Source: Candidatus Nanopelagicales bacterium (GTDB lineage Bacteria > Actinomycetota > Actinomycetes > S36-B12 > UBA5976). Taken from it: a DNA stretch of 34,331 nucleotides. A model generated the notes under the pieces. That model was not told where the DNA came from. It saw nothing but the letters and a program-made list of their open reading frames with translations, and did no database searches. The stretch is taken from contig JAURFT010000010.1 of NCBI GenBank assembly GCA_030834185.1, positions 1 through 34,331 on the forward strand, given 5' to 3'. Positions 1 through 8,747 of the stretch are shown piece by piece (within the stretch, counting starts at the first letter, position 1; every line of letters starts with the position of its first letter). A program made the translations under genes and the position numbers.

Positions 1-1201
1 AGCTTAAATCAATCCCAAATAAATTACTAATCAAATTAATACTAGATTCTTGTTCTAACTCTATATTTTTCTTATCTATTTGCGCATCTACCGCCGCCAA
101 GCTCATAGAGATATTTAAATCGTTATATAAATGTTCATTAAAGATGGTTCTTAAAACTTTAACCGATGGAAAATAGTTACCTTTTACTGCTTGAGTCCAT
201 TTATTCAATCGCGCAGCTGCAAAATCCATAATCTGATAATCAAATTCCCAATACTCTCGCCAGTCTTGCGCTAGTAGCCCTAATCGAATTACGTTTGCTG
301 AATACTTTCGATCTAAAAGATCTTCAATAAAAACTAAATTGCCCAAGGATTTACTCATTTTTTCACCCTGGTATCCAACCAATTCGACATGCATAAATCC
401 TCGAGCTAGAGGTCTATTAAATAGGACCTGGTTCATTTGCTCACACATAGCGTGATGTGGGAAGATCAGATCCTCACCTCCCCCTTGAACATCAAAAGTA
501 TCTGAAAAATAATTATTTGCAATTGCAACACATTCGATATGCCAACCCGGTCTACCTTGACCAAATACACTTTCCCAGGCTGGTTCATCTTGCGCAGATT
601 TCAACCAAATCTTTGGATCAAGTGGGCTAAATTTACCTAAAGTGTCAGGATCTCCACCTCGCTGCCGAACTAATTCGATCAATTCTGCCTGAGACATGTT
701 GGTGAATGCGCCTAGCTTTTCTGCATTTGACTTAAAATAATGAGCCTCATCAATGGCATATGAAGATGATTCAAGCTTCTGAGCTGCCTCCTTGATTTCA
801 ATCATAGATTCAGTTACTGAATAAAAATGGTTTGGAGGTAACAGCCTTAGATAGGTCATTGCTTGTTGATATTTTTCAATCTGTGTTTCAGCAATAGTTT
901 GCCAAGTTTCGCCTGTATCTCTAGCCCGCTCAAATAATGGATCATCAATATCGGTGATGTTTTGAACATAAGTTACCGGAAACCCCAGATCAAGTGAAGT
1001 TCTTATCAGGGTATCAAATATTAAATAAGTGAATAAATGACCAACATGAGCAGCGTCATATGGAGTTATACCGCATACATAGATATCTAATTTCTTATTT
1101 AAAAATGGATTAAAATTCTTCTTACTGCTTGAATCCCTTATGGCTACCGTACCTACACCAGTAGGTACTGGTTTCATTTTGATCTCTGGCCATGCTTCCA
1201 C
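1..1201 (-). CDS. mshC: L-cysteine:1D-myo-inositol 2-amino-2-deoxy-alpha-D-glucopyranoside ligase (MshC), 3' end truncated by window edge
   Basis: Own translation of the minus strand from GTG at 1201 gives V/MEAWPEIKM...DIYVCGITPYDAAHVGHLFTY...WHIECVAIAN...EKMSKSLGNLV: the HIGH-like and KMSKS motifs of the CysS/MshC family with an MshC-like N-terminus (xAWP...). Open to the edge, so absent from the ORF track. Confidence 0.88.
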   Translation of the reverse strand, partial: MEAWPEIKMKPVPTGVGTVAIRDSSSKKNFNPFLNKKLDIYVCGITPYDAAHVGHLFTYLIFDTLIRTSLDLGFPVTYVQNITDIDDPLFERARDTGETWQTIAETQIEKYQQAMTYLRLLPPNHFYSVTESMIEIKEAAQKLESSSYAIDEAHYFKSNAEKLGAFTNMSQAELIELVRQRGGDPDTLGKFSPLDPKIWLKSAQDEPAWESVFGQGRPGWHIECVAIANNYFSDTFDVQGGGEDLIFPHHAMCEQMNQVLFNRPLARGFMHVELVGYQGEKMSKSLGNLVFIEDLLDRKYSANVIRLGLLAQDWREYWEFDYQIMDFAAARLNKWTQAVKGNYFPSVKVLRTIFNEHLYNDLNISMSLAAVDAQIDKKNIELEQESSINLISNLFGIDLS

Positions 1202-1222
1202 TTACCAATTATAGATAGTAAA

Positions 1223-1996
1223 TCAGTAAATCGGCCATGGCAGTGCTGATCTATGGTTAGGAACGTTGGAAAATCTACCTAAATCTTGAAAATACTTTAC
1301 ACGCTCTCTAAGCGAAACTACTTCTTCAGAATTAAGATATTTAAGCAACTGAAAGTTTTGAAGGTAGGAGTCTAATTTAGATAGCAACTGCATTTCTTGT
1401 TGGGAAAACATCTCATCACCCCAACCCCAAAAAATAGTTCGAATTTTATCTTCGCTATGAAAACATAAACCGTGATCAATTGCATAAAAATTACTATTTG
1501 ATTGTAAAACGTGGCTAGCCTTGCGATCTGCATTATTCATAATTAGATCTGCAAATGCGATTCTTCGCAGTTGGGGTAGATCCTTGTGCCAAAGCTTTAC
1601 TGATTCTCCAGTTTGATCAATACCAACAAAGGAACCAAGCCATTCATCCCCCAGGTCCTTATCACTTAGGGTTATTTTTAAGATATCTTCTTCATCATCA
1701 CTAACGGCTACCCAGTCTTGAATTACTCCTGGTCCAACTGGTCCATTCTCCCAAATTTTAGTTGCAGGAACCTTTACACCTAAAAAACTGTAAAGATGGT
1801 AAGCGACAAGTTCCCGATACATAAGCGTGCCAGCGGAGAAATCCCATAGTGGTTGCTCGCCTGATGCTGGTTTGTAAAGTGAACTATTTCCTGATTTAAA
1901 AATTATTTTATAGGCGGAATTTGATGCAGATGCAATTTCATAAACCTCAAAAATTTGATCAGATCCCAGTAAGATTGAACTATCTTCGATATCCAT
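1223..1996 (-). CDS. SCO1664-family conserved actinobacterial protein (kinase-like fold)
   Basis: YKPASGEQPLWDFSAGTLMYRELVAYHL and NNADRKASHVL motifs typical of the family found beside DUF3090 and mshC. The start is probably MDIEDSS at 1996 rather than the longer ORF start at 2095. Confidence 0.8.
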   Translation of the reverse strand: MDIEDSSILLGSDQIFEVYEIASASNSAYKIIFKSGNSSLYKPASGEQPLWDFSAGTLMYRELVAYHLYSFLGVKVPATKIWENGPVGPGVIQDWVAVSDDEEDILKITLSDKDLGDEWLGSFVGIDQTGESVKLWHKDLPQLRRIAFADLIMNNADRKASHVLQSNSNFYAIDHGLCFHSEDKIRTIFWGWGDEMFSQQEMQLLSKLDSYLQNFQLLKYLNSEEVVSLRERVKYFQDLGRFSNVPNHRSALPWPIY

Positions 1997-2486
1997 TTGA
2001 CCTGGCACAAATGTGGCCAGTCCTTTCAATCGGTAGCGAACAAAATGGACAGTTACCTCTACCAGCTGAAACAACAGCTCTTGCACGAGCAGCAAATTCT
2101 CTAACTCTATTAACTGCTAAATATATGATTACCAGATCTGCTTGCTTATCAGAATCAGCATCACTCGATAGCATTGATAATTCAATTCGGATTCGTCCAT
2201 CCTCAACAAATATCCCCATGCCACCAACTGCATATTCTTCGTCTATTGGCATAATTAAAGGCTCGGTATCCTTTAAGCCACCAGTAACACGGCCATCGTC
2301 GCCAGCGATATCCAACTCATCCAACAAATCATCCAATTCGTCAGCGATGATAGCCGCCTGTTGTTTCTCCATTTTTAAGCTAAGCGAGGCTCCATCATGG
2401 GTTATCTGCCAATAAAAAGTTCGCTCCCCGGGTAATCCAATAGTTCCGATCACACATCTCTTGGGATCAACGAATTCCATACTCAT
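1980..2486 (-). CDS. DUF3090 family protein
   Basis: C-terminal CPFCSLPIERTGHICARSNGYRR signature; neighbour of SCO1664-like and MSMEG_4193-like genes. Confidence 0.85.
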   Translation of the reverse strand: MSMEFVDPKRCVIGTIGLPGERTFYWQITHDGASLSLKMEKQQAAIIADELDDLLDELDIAGDDGRVTGGLKDTEPLIMPIDEEYAVGGMGIFVEDGRIRIELSMLSSDADSDKQADLVIIYLAVNRVREFAARARAVVSAGRGNCPFCSLPIERTGHICARSNGYRR

Positions 2487-3109
2487 TCCTTACCGATAAG
2501 CGATAATGTGAAATCAGAAACTGGTAAATTCATCCCAGCAAGTGCCATCTCGCTTTCCTTGAAATGTAGAATATTGACTTTAGCATTATCTATCATCAAT
2601 TTTTGATAGTTATTAAAATCATTTCCAATCTGATGAGAAATGATAGCTTTAATAATATCTGCGTGCGAAAAGATTGCAATCACATCAGTTGATTTATGGC
2701 TTTGTATGATTGACTCGAAACCCTTATTGGCCCGTTGACTCATATTTAACAATGACTCTCCGTCTGGAAACTTAGCATTACTTGGCTTTTTTTGCACTAT
2801 ACTCCATAGTGGATCGTTAGCTAATGTTGATATTTTTTCTCCAGACCAACTTCCATAATCTACTTCAAGAAAAAAATCATTTTCAATGATGTTCAATGAT
2901 TGCGAATCTAGTGCTATCTGCGCTGTTTGCATACATCTTTGCATTGGAGAGGAATATATGGCAGCAAATAAACCAGTGCTAAATAATGAAGTTAAGCTTT
3001 TGGCTTGCTTGTGACCATTTTCTGTAAGTTCAATACCTGGTAATCGGCCGGCTAAAATTTGATCAGCATTTGCAGTTGACTCAGCATGTCGAATTAATAT
3101 TATCTTCAT
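2483..3109 (-). CDS. Histidine phosphatase family protein (MSMEG_4193-like phosphomutase)
   Basis: N-terminal IILIRHAESTAN..LAGRLPGIELTENG; overlaps the DUF3090 start by 4 bp. Confidence 0.85.
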   Translation of the reverse strand: MKIILIRHAESTANADQILAGRLPGIELTENGHKQAKSLTSLFSTGLFAAIYSSPMQRCMQTAQIALDSQSLNIIENDFFLEVDYGSWSGEKISTLANDPLWSIVQKKPSNAKFPDGESLLNMSQRANKGFESIIQSHKSTDVIAIFSHADIIKAIISHQIGNDFNNYQKLMIDNAKVNILHFKESEMALAGMNLPVSDFTLSLIGKE

Positions 3110-3111
3110 GG

Positions 3112-3924
3112 CTAAGCCCTAGGGTCGAGATTTAAGAACACAATGCTGATGATAATGAATCCACCCAAAGCTATCCTGTATGCGGCGAAAATCGTAAATG
3201 TATGGGCTGCAAGCCATTTCAGGATGAAATCTATCGTTGCGTATCCAGATACAAATGCAACTATGGAAGCTATCAAAGTCAATTGCCAGGTGAAATCTGA
3301 AGCATCACCAATAAATCTCATCTGATATCCAGCAGCTAGCAAAATGGCGGGTAATGCGAGAAGGAAAGAAATTCGTGCTGCCGCAGTTCTATCAAATCCT
3401 AGGAATCGCGCCATTGTCATTGTTGCACCAGATCTGCTAACACCTGGAATCAAAGCCAGTGCTTGGGATATGCCTATCAAAACTGCGTTCCTACTGGTTA
3501 GATCAGTTGCCGATCGGTTTTGGCTACTGAATTTGTCCACAATCCAAAGTAGAAAACCAAAAATAATTAATGCAGCAGCTATTACCCTTAAATCTCGGGC
3601 TTGATTCTCAAAAAAATCCGCGAAAAAGAATCCAATTACAACTATAGGAGCAGTAGCGATGACCATATATTTACCTAATTGATAATCAGTACTTGATTTA
3701 TCACCGGATACCAATGCTAAGCCCATTTTCTTTAAATCATGGCGAAAATAGAGAGCAACTGCAAGCGCTGTTCCAACTTGAGTTACAGCTGTGAAAGCAG
3801 CTCCTGGATCAGGTATACCTAAAAACGCTGCCGATATCCTTATATGTCCGGTCGATGAGATCGGCAGGTATTCGGTTAAACCCTGTATTAATCCTAGAAT
3901 TATCGCTTGTATCCAAAGTTCCAA
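3112..3924 (-). CDS. uppP: Undecaprenyl-diphosphate phosphatase
   Basis: GLTEYLPISSTGHI and PGVSRSGATMTMARFLGFDR motifs, multi-TM protein. Confidence 0.93.
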   Translation of the reverse strand: MELWIQAIILGLIQGLTEYLPISSTGHIRISAAFLGIPDPGAAFTAVTQVGTALAVALYFRHDLKKMGLALVSGDKSSTDYQLGKYMVIATAPIVVIGFFFADFFENQARDLRVIAAALIIFGFLLWIVDKFSSQNRSATDLTSRNAVLIGISQALALIPGVSRSGATMTMARFLGFDRTAAARISFLLALPAILLAAGYQMRFIGDASDFTWQLTLIASIVAFVSGYATIDFILKWLAAHTFTIFAAYRIALGGFIIISIVFLNLDPRA

Positions 3925-3925
3925 T

Positions 3926-5245
3926 TCATGCCTTACTTAAAAATTTACTAAATACTCTTGCACCAAATTGCAAAGAAGTTAATGGAACTCTTTCATTAAC
4001 ACCATGAAATAGTGATGCAAAGTCTAAATTAGCAGGTAGTTTCAAGGGAGCAAAACCAAAACATCTGATTCCCAGTTTGTCTAAGGCTTTCGCATCGGTG
4101 CCGCCGCTTAAGGTGTAAGGAAGGATCCGTGCAGCGGGATCTTCAGCTAATATGCTTTGCTTAATTGCATCAACTAAATTTCCATCAAAAGTAGTTTCGA
4201 CTGACCTTTCAATAATCTGTGGTCTGATTTCTAACCCATCACCTACAAGCATTCTTATTTCGTTCATAAAATCATCTTGCAACCCTGGCAGAAATCTGCC
4301 ATCAATAACAGCATGAGCATCAGCTGGGATCACGTTAGTTTTATAACCAGCCGAAAGCATGGTTGGATTTGCTGTGTGGCGAACAGTTGCACCAATAATT
4401 TTTGCCAAGCTGCCTAAAGTTGCGATTACCTCTTCTGGATGTTGTTCATCTAATGGCACTCCGGTAATTTCAGACATCTCTTGCAATAGCAGCTTTACTG
4501 TGTCGGTTAATCGAATTGGCCAATTGTGATTTCCTATGCGAGCTACAGCTTCCGCAATTCTTACCACCGCATTATCCGTAGCTACCATTGAGCCGTGTCC
4601 GGCAACACCGCTGCCATGAATTTCTAACCAAGCAATTCCCTTTTGAGCAGCTTCAATAAAATACAGTTGTAAATCATCGCGTAATGAATAACTGAAACCA
4701 CCAACTTCTCCAACTGCCTCTGTGACATTGTGAAATTCCTCTTTAGCATTCTCAACTAACCATTGGGCTCCATACCTGCTACCTGCTTCTTCATCAGCTG
4801 TAAACATCAATACTAAATCTCGATTGGGAGCAATACCCAATCTTTGCCATTCTCGGATGACAGCAAGCGTTGTGGCGCACCCACTTTTCATATCAACAGC
4901 CCCACGGCCCCAGAGCATCTCGCCAGCAATTTCACCGCTAAATGGTGGGTGAATCCAATCCCCTACGGCTGGAACTACGTCTAAATGGCCGTGTATTGCT
5001 AATGCACCCGCAGCGGGATCGCTACCAGGAATTCGCGCAACAACATTATGACGTCCTTTGCGCCCTTCATATGTGCGCGAGTCAATGCCCACTTCAGCTA
5101 AGAGCGAAGTTACGTATTCAGCTGCCCCAGCTTCGCCAGGACCGGTGTCATCTCCAAAATTAGTTGTATCTAAACGGATTAGTTGCTGCGTGATAGTAAT
5201 AATTTCTTGTTCAGCAGATTCGGTTGAATCAAATGCAGCAGGCAT
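3926..5245 (-). CDS. M20/M25/M40 family metallo-hydrolase (peptidase)
   Basis: HGHLDVVPA, LWGRGAVDMKSG and FTADEEAGS metal/catalytic motifs. Confidence 0.88.
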   Translation of the reverse strand: MPAAFDSTESAEQEIITITQQLIRLDTTNFGDDTGPGEAGAAEYVTSLLAEVGIDSRTYEGRKGRHNVVARIPGSDPAAGALAIHGHLDVVPAVGDWIHPPFSGEIAGEMLWGRGAVDMKSGCATTLAVIREWQRLGIAPNRDLVLMFTADEEAGSRYGAQWLVENAKEEFHNVTEAVGEVGGFSYSLRDDLQLYFIEAAQKGIAWLEIHGSGVAGHGSMVATDNAVVRIAEAVARIGNHNWPIRLTDTVKLLLQEMSEITGVPLDEQHPEEVIATLGSLAKIIGATVRHTANPTMLSAGYKTNVIPADAHAVIDGRFLPGLQDDFMNEIRMLVGDGLEIRPQIIERSVETTFDGNLVDAIKQSILAEDPAARILPYTLSGGTDAKALDKLGIRCFGFAPLKLPANLDFASLFHGVNERVPLTSLQFGARVFSKFLSKA

Positions 5246-5271
5246 TTAAACCTCTCTTAATTGGGTTAGGG

Positions 5272-5300
5272 TTAAAGTGATTGACTCCGATTGTTAGAGT
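5272..5300 (+). promoter_or_regulatory. Candidate promoter for tRNA-Leu (TTAAAG-N17-TAGAGT)
   Basis: Hexamers read by eye about 10 bp upstream of the tRNA 5' end; weak consensus match. Confidence 0.3.
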
Positions 5301-5310
5301 ACCGCTTCTT

Positions 5311-5398
5311 GTCCGGGTGGCGGAATTGGCAGACGCGCTAGCTTGAGGTGCTAGTCCCTGAATAAGGGGTGGGGGTTCAAATCCCCTCTTGGACACCA
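5311..5398 (+). tRNA. tRNA-Leu(GAG), CCA encoded
   Basis: GTCCGGG...CTTGGAC acceptor stem; anticodon arm CTAGC-TTGAGGT-GCTAG (anticodon GAG); long variable arm (TCCCTGAATAAGGGG); T-arm GGGGGTTCAAATCCCCT; discriminator A at 5395 plus encoded CCA 5396-5398. Confidence 0.95.
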
Positions 5399-5941
5399 TT
5401 AAATGAAGAACCTGGCTGCAATTAATGCCAAAACAATAAGGAACCAGCCTATGGTGCCCAAAATAGCAAGAGAAAAATAATGCTTTAAACCTTGCTTGTA
5501 CTCAGCGAGGATTAAAAAATTAAGCGGCACTACAACTGCCCAAACAACCATGCACCACGGACATAAGGCACCTATGACATACAAACTTTGATAAATCAAC
5601 CACAGCACAAATATGTGCGCAACAGATAATCCCAGCATTAATCCGTGCAAGAAATATTTTGGCACTACAAGTCCAGCGATTCCAACTAAACCAATAGTGA
5701 TAAGAACTGGAAACGCGACTACACCAATAATGCTATTGGCAAAACCAAAAATAGACGCCTGTTCAGTTGTAACAATAGATCCACAAGCCAAAATCTCATT
5801 TAAACTGCATGACAACTTATAATTAGGGTCCTCGAGCAAGAAGATTTTTTCTATGGTTAAAGTTACTGAAGCTGCTAAACCAAAGATTCCACCTATTAAT
5901 AATGAAATCGAAAAAACCTTAGAAGGTGAAAAGGTGCGCAT
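5399..5941 (-). CDS. Vitamin K epoxide reductase (VKOR) family protein
   Basis: Loop cysteine pair SCSLNEILACGS (C-X7-C) and CPWC active-site motif in a four-TM-like protein. Confidence 0.88.
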   Translation of the reverse strand: MRTFSPSKVFSISLLIGGIFGLAASVTLTIEKIFLLEDPNYKLSCSLNEILACGSIVTTEQASIFGFANSIIGVVAFPVLITIGLVGIAGLVVPKYFLHGLMLGLSVAHIFVLWLIYQSLYVIGALCPWCMVVWAVVVPLNFLILAEYKQGLKHYFSLAILGTIGWFLIVLALIAARFFI

Positions 5942-6475
5942 TTAGATTGCACCAACATGCGCTAGCAACGTAATTAAAACCTTATGTTGACCGCCAGTCA
6001 TCTCTGATGCTGTTTGGCCAGAAATCGCTTCACTTGGAGTTAGCCAAGCAAGATCTAGCGAAGCCTGAGATGGAGCACAATCGCCCTTAACAGAGACTAG
6101 ATAACTAAGTGCCACGGCATGCTGCCTGGGATCATGCAAACCAGAGATACTTTCGTCAGGGAAGTATTCAGATACGGCTATTGGCACGGTAGAGCTTGGC
6201 AGCACCGGCAATGCCATTGCTCCAAGATCTTTCTCTAAATGCCTAAGCAGCGCATCTCTAACTAATTCGCCATGAAGCACCCGACCTGAAACTAACGAAC
6301 GAGAAATAGAACCATCGGGCATGGCCCGCAATAACAGGCCAATTTGAAGTACGCGGCCATGCGAATCAGTACGAACTGGCAGCGCTTCAATGTACAAAAT
6401 TGGTAACTGCGCTCTAGCATCCAAGATGCCTTCGGCAGATAACCACCCTGATTTGTGGTCTATCTCGGATTGCAC
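5942..6475 (-). CDS. DUF4916 / NUDIX hydrolase-like family protein
   Basis: Sequence resembles actinobacterial DUF4916 proteins (GWLSAEGILDARAQLPILYIEALPVR...LQIGLLLR); stop abuts the VKOR start. Confidence 0.65.
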   Translation of the reverse strand: MQSEIDHKSGWLSAEGILDARAQLPILYIEALPVRTDSHGRVLQIGLLLRAMPDGSISRSLVSGRVLHGELVRDALLRHLEKDLGAMALPVLPSSTVPIAVSEYFPDESISGLHDPRQHAVALSYLVSVKGDCAPSQASLDLAWLTPSEAISGQTASEMTGGQHKVLITLLAHVGAI

Positions 6476-6493
6476 TTAAAAAGCGCTTTCATA

Positions 6494-7234
6494 CTAATCA
6501 TTTGATCTAGCTAAAAGTGCTAATAGCCGCAGTAATTCAATGTATAACCAGACGAATGTAACAATCAAACCAAAAGCCAACCGCCATGATTGATTTTCAT
6601 CAACACCCATACTTACTGATTGTTCGATCGCTGAGAAATCTGCAACTAGTGACAAGGTTGCCAGAACCACGCCAAGCCCTGCGAAGAGCAAGCCCATAGA
6701 TCCGCCATATAAGCCCCAACCATCATTTAAACCAAAAATTGCGGTACCAAAAGAAATTAAAGCAAAAACCGCATATGAGATTACCGAATATTGCAATATT
6801 TTCATAAAACGTGGACCAGCTTTTATCAAGCGTGTGGCATAAAGAAATAAAATTGTGCCAAAAGTAACGCTAGCTCCCAAAAATGCCTGGCGGGCAATTC
6901 CTGGATACATGGAATCCAAATTAAAGCTAATCACACCAACAAACAATCCCTGCACAACAGCATAAGAGATGGCTCCTAGAGCCGAAACCTGTTTTCTAAA
7001 AGTATTAACTAAACCCAGCACCAATCCGGTTACTGCAAGAACAATTACTGCACCAAAGCCAAGGTTAGGTGCATACGACCAGCCAGCAGCTGCTGCTGTA
7101 GCTAAAAATAGCGCAGCTATGACAGTTTTCTGAACAACTGCGTCCAGGGTAAGTGGGCGAGCTGTAATCTCGGTATTTTGGACTGAGTTCATGGCGTATT
7201 CGCCGATAGCACGTTCAATGACAGGATTTGACAT
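6494..7234 (-). CDS. Bax inhibitor-1/YccA family membrane protein
   Basis: About 7 hydrophobic segments, NPVIERA N-terminus, SLVADFSAIEQSV motif; GGAGG Shine-Dalgarno upstream (TAGAATCCGCTCGGAGGTTAAAAATG). Confidence 0.87.
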   Translation of the reverse strand: MSNPVIERAIGEYAMNSVQNTEITARPLTLDAVVQKTVIAALFLATAAAAGWSYAPNLGFGAVIVLAVTGLVLGLVNTFRKQVSALGAISYAVVQGLFVGVISFNLDSMYPGIARQAFLGASVTFGTILFLYATRLIKAGPRFMKILQYSVISYAVFALISFGTAIFGLNDGWGLYGGSMGLLFAGLGVVLATLSLVADFSAIEQSVSMGVDENQSWRLAFGLIVTFVWLYIELLRLLALLARSND

Positions 7235-7290
7235 TTTTAACCTCCGAGCGGATTCTAACTAATAATCCTTAAATTGCTGAAGATTCCCGC

Positions 7291-8076
7291 TTATATTCTT
7301 GCGGTAGCAAACCATCGTCCATCGTTTTGGTGCACCACCACAGGCACCCCATAGGTAGCGCTCAAGGTAACTGAGGAGATCACCTGCTCAACCGGACCGC
7401 TAGCAATGGCCTTACCCCCACGTAACAACAGCACATGGGTAATTCCGGTTGGGATCTCTTCTACGTGATGGGTAACCATAACTATGGCAGGTGCGTCATC
7501 TTTAAGGCAGAGGTTCTGCAATTTTTTCAGCAAAGCTTCCCTGGAGCCAAGATCTAAGGCAGCTGTTGGTTCATCCAGCAGCAGCAATTCTGGGTTTGGC
7601 ATCAAGGCCCTAGCAATTAACAGCCGTTTGCGTTCGCCATCGGATATATTTGCGATTCGTTTATTGGCCAAATCACTTAACGACCACTCAATCATTAATT
7701 CTGCTGCCCGCTTTTCATCCAAGTCAGCGTATCTTTCAAGACCCATGCCAGTAACACCATGAACGGAGCTGATAACTGCATCATGCACGGTTTCGTCAAA
7801 GCCGATCCGGTTAAGCACATTAGCTGTAGCTAACCCAATCCGGGAGCGAATCTCAGTAATATCACTTATTCCAAATTGCTCACCCAGCACCTCAACTGAT
7901 CCTGAAGCCGGGAAAATGTATCCACTTATTAATTGCAGCAAAGTTGTTTTGCCTGCGCCATTTGGACCCAGCACAGCCCACTTCTCCCCCATGCGCATAT
8001 GCCAATTGATGTTACGCAGAATCTGGGTGGTTCCCCGATTGACAGAAACGTCATGCAATTTAACTATTGTGGACAC
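7291..8076 (-). CDS. ABC transporter ATP-binding protein (ModF/YlmA-like)
   Basis: Walker A GPNGAGKTT, signature ISDGERKRLLIARAL, Walker B LLLLDEPTAALD; GTG start. Confidence 0.88.
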   Translation of the reverse strand: MSTIVKLHDVSVNRGTTQILRNINWHMRMGEKWAVLGPNGAGKTTLLQLISGYIFPASGSVEVLGEQFGISDITEIRSRIGLATANVLNRIGFDETVHDAVISSVHGVTGMGLERYADLDEKRAAELMIEWSLSDLANKRIANISDGERKRLLIARALMPNPELLLLDEPTAALDLGSREALLKKLQNLCLKDDAPAIVMVTHHVEEIPTGITHVLLLRGGKAIASGPVEQVISSVTLSATYGVPVVVHQNDGRWFATARI

Positions 8077-8126
8077 AAGGCAAAGCCTACTGAAAGAACA
8101 ACCCTGCCTAGCATTAAGGTTTCAAG

Positions 8127-8747
8127 GTGATCCATAAAAGCATGATGGGCCTGCTGTGGCATACCGCGCTGGTATCCAATGCCTGCTCAAGCGAGGTTGC
8201 ATTTACTGGTTCACCGATAGTTAGCCAACTTTATGAAACTTCACAGAATGAACCTTTTTATATTACACAGATTATGCCTGAGTTGTATTACTTGAAACTA
8301 CAGCATCAATCCCAGATCTATCAGATCCACGAAAATCAATATCCTGAAATAGTCATGACAAAAAATCAAAGCGATTTACCTCCAGAGATACTCTCCGTTA
8401 ATGAAATCCGACGGGCTCATAAAGATTTCATGATTTCGATCTCCAATATGACCGCGAATATAGAACTGGACCGGCAAACCAAGTATGTTGAAACTACTGC
8501 GCAATGGGATCAGTTTAGAATGCTATCAGTTTTTCATCAAGATGAAATACAGATGCTAGCAACTGCCTATCATTTAAAACAGCTCTCCCATAGCGTTATT
8601 TCTCAGAATAAGCCTCTGTCCATTGGAACAGCTGTTAACTCAAGCTTCATTTCTAAAACCATATCAAACCATTTAGACGCCGAAATAAAAAATATTTATA
8701 ATTTGATAGTCTTTAATTCTATAAACAGAAAACAGGTAGTTCAATGA
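8127..8747 (+). CDS. Hypothetical protein, no family recognised
   Basis: 206-aa ORF from GTG at 8127 (alternative ATG 8142); its TGA stop overlaps the serB ATG in an ATGA (8744-8747), arguing for real translation. Confidence 0.65.
   Translation: MIHKSMMGLLWHTALVSNACSSEVAFTGSPIVSQLYETSQNEPFYITQIMPELYYLKLQHQSQIYQIHENQYPEIVMTKNQSDLPPEILSVNEIRRAHKDFMISISNMTANIELDRQTKYVETTAQWDQFRMLSVFHQDEIQMLATAYHLKQLSHSVISQNKPLSIGTAVNSSFISKTISNHLDAEIKNIYNLIVFNSINRKQVVQ

Noticed and set aside
1-1201. Possible cysteinyl-tRNA synthetase (cysS) instead of mshC
   Set aside because: N-terminus (xAWPEIKM...GTVAIRDSS) and neighbours (SCO1664-like, DUF3090, MSMEG_4193-like phosphatase) fit MshC better, though the C-terminus is not visible.
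1921-2415. 164-aa plus-strand ORF
   Set aside because: Antisense to the well-supported DUF3090 and SCO1664-like genes; low-complexity Ser/Ala-rich shadow translation.
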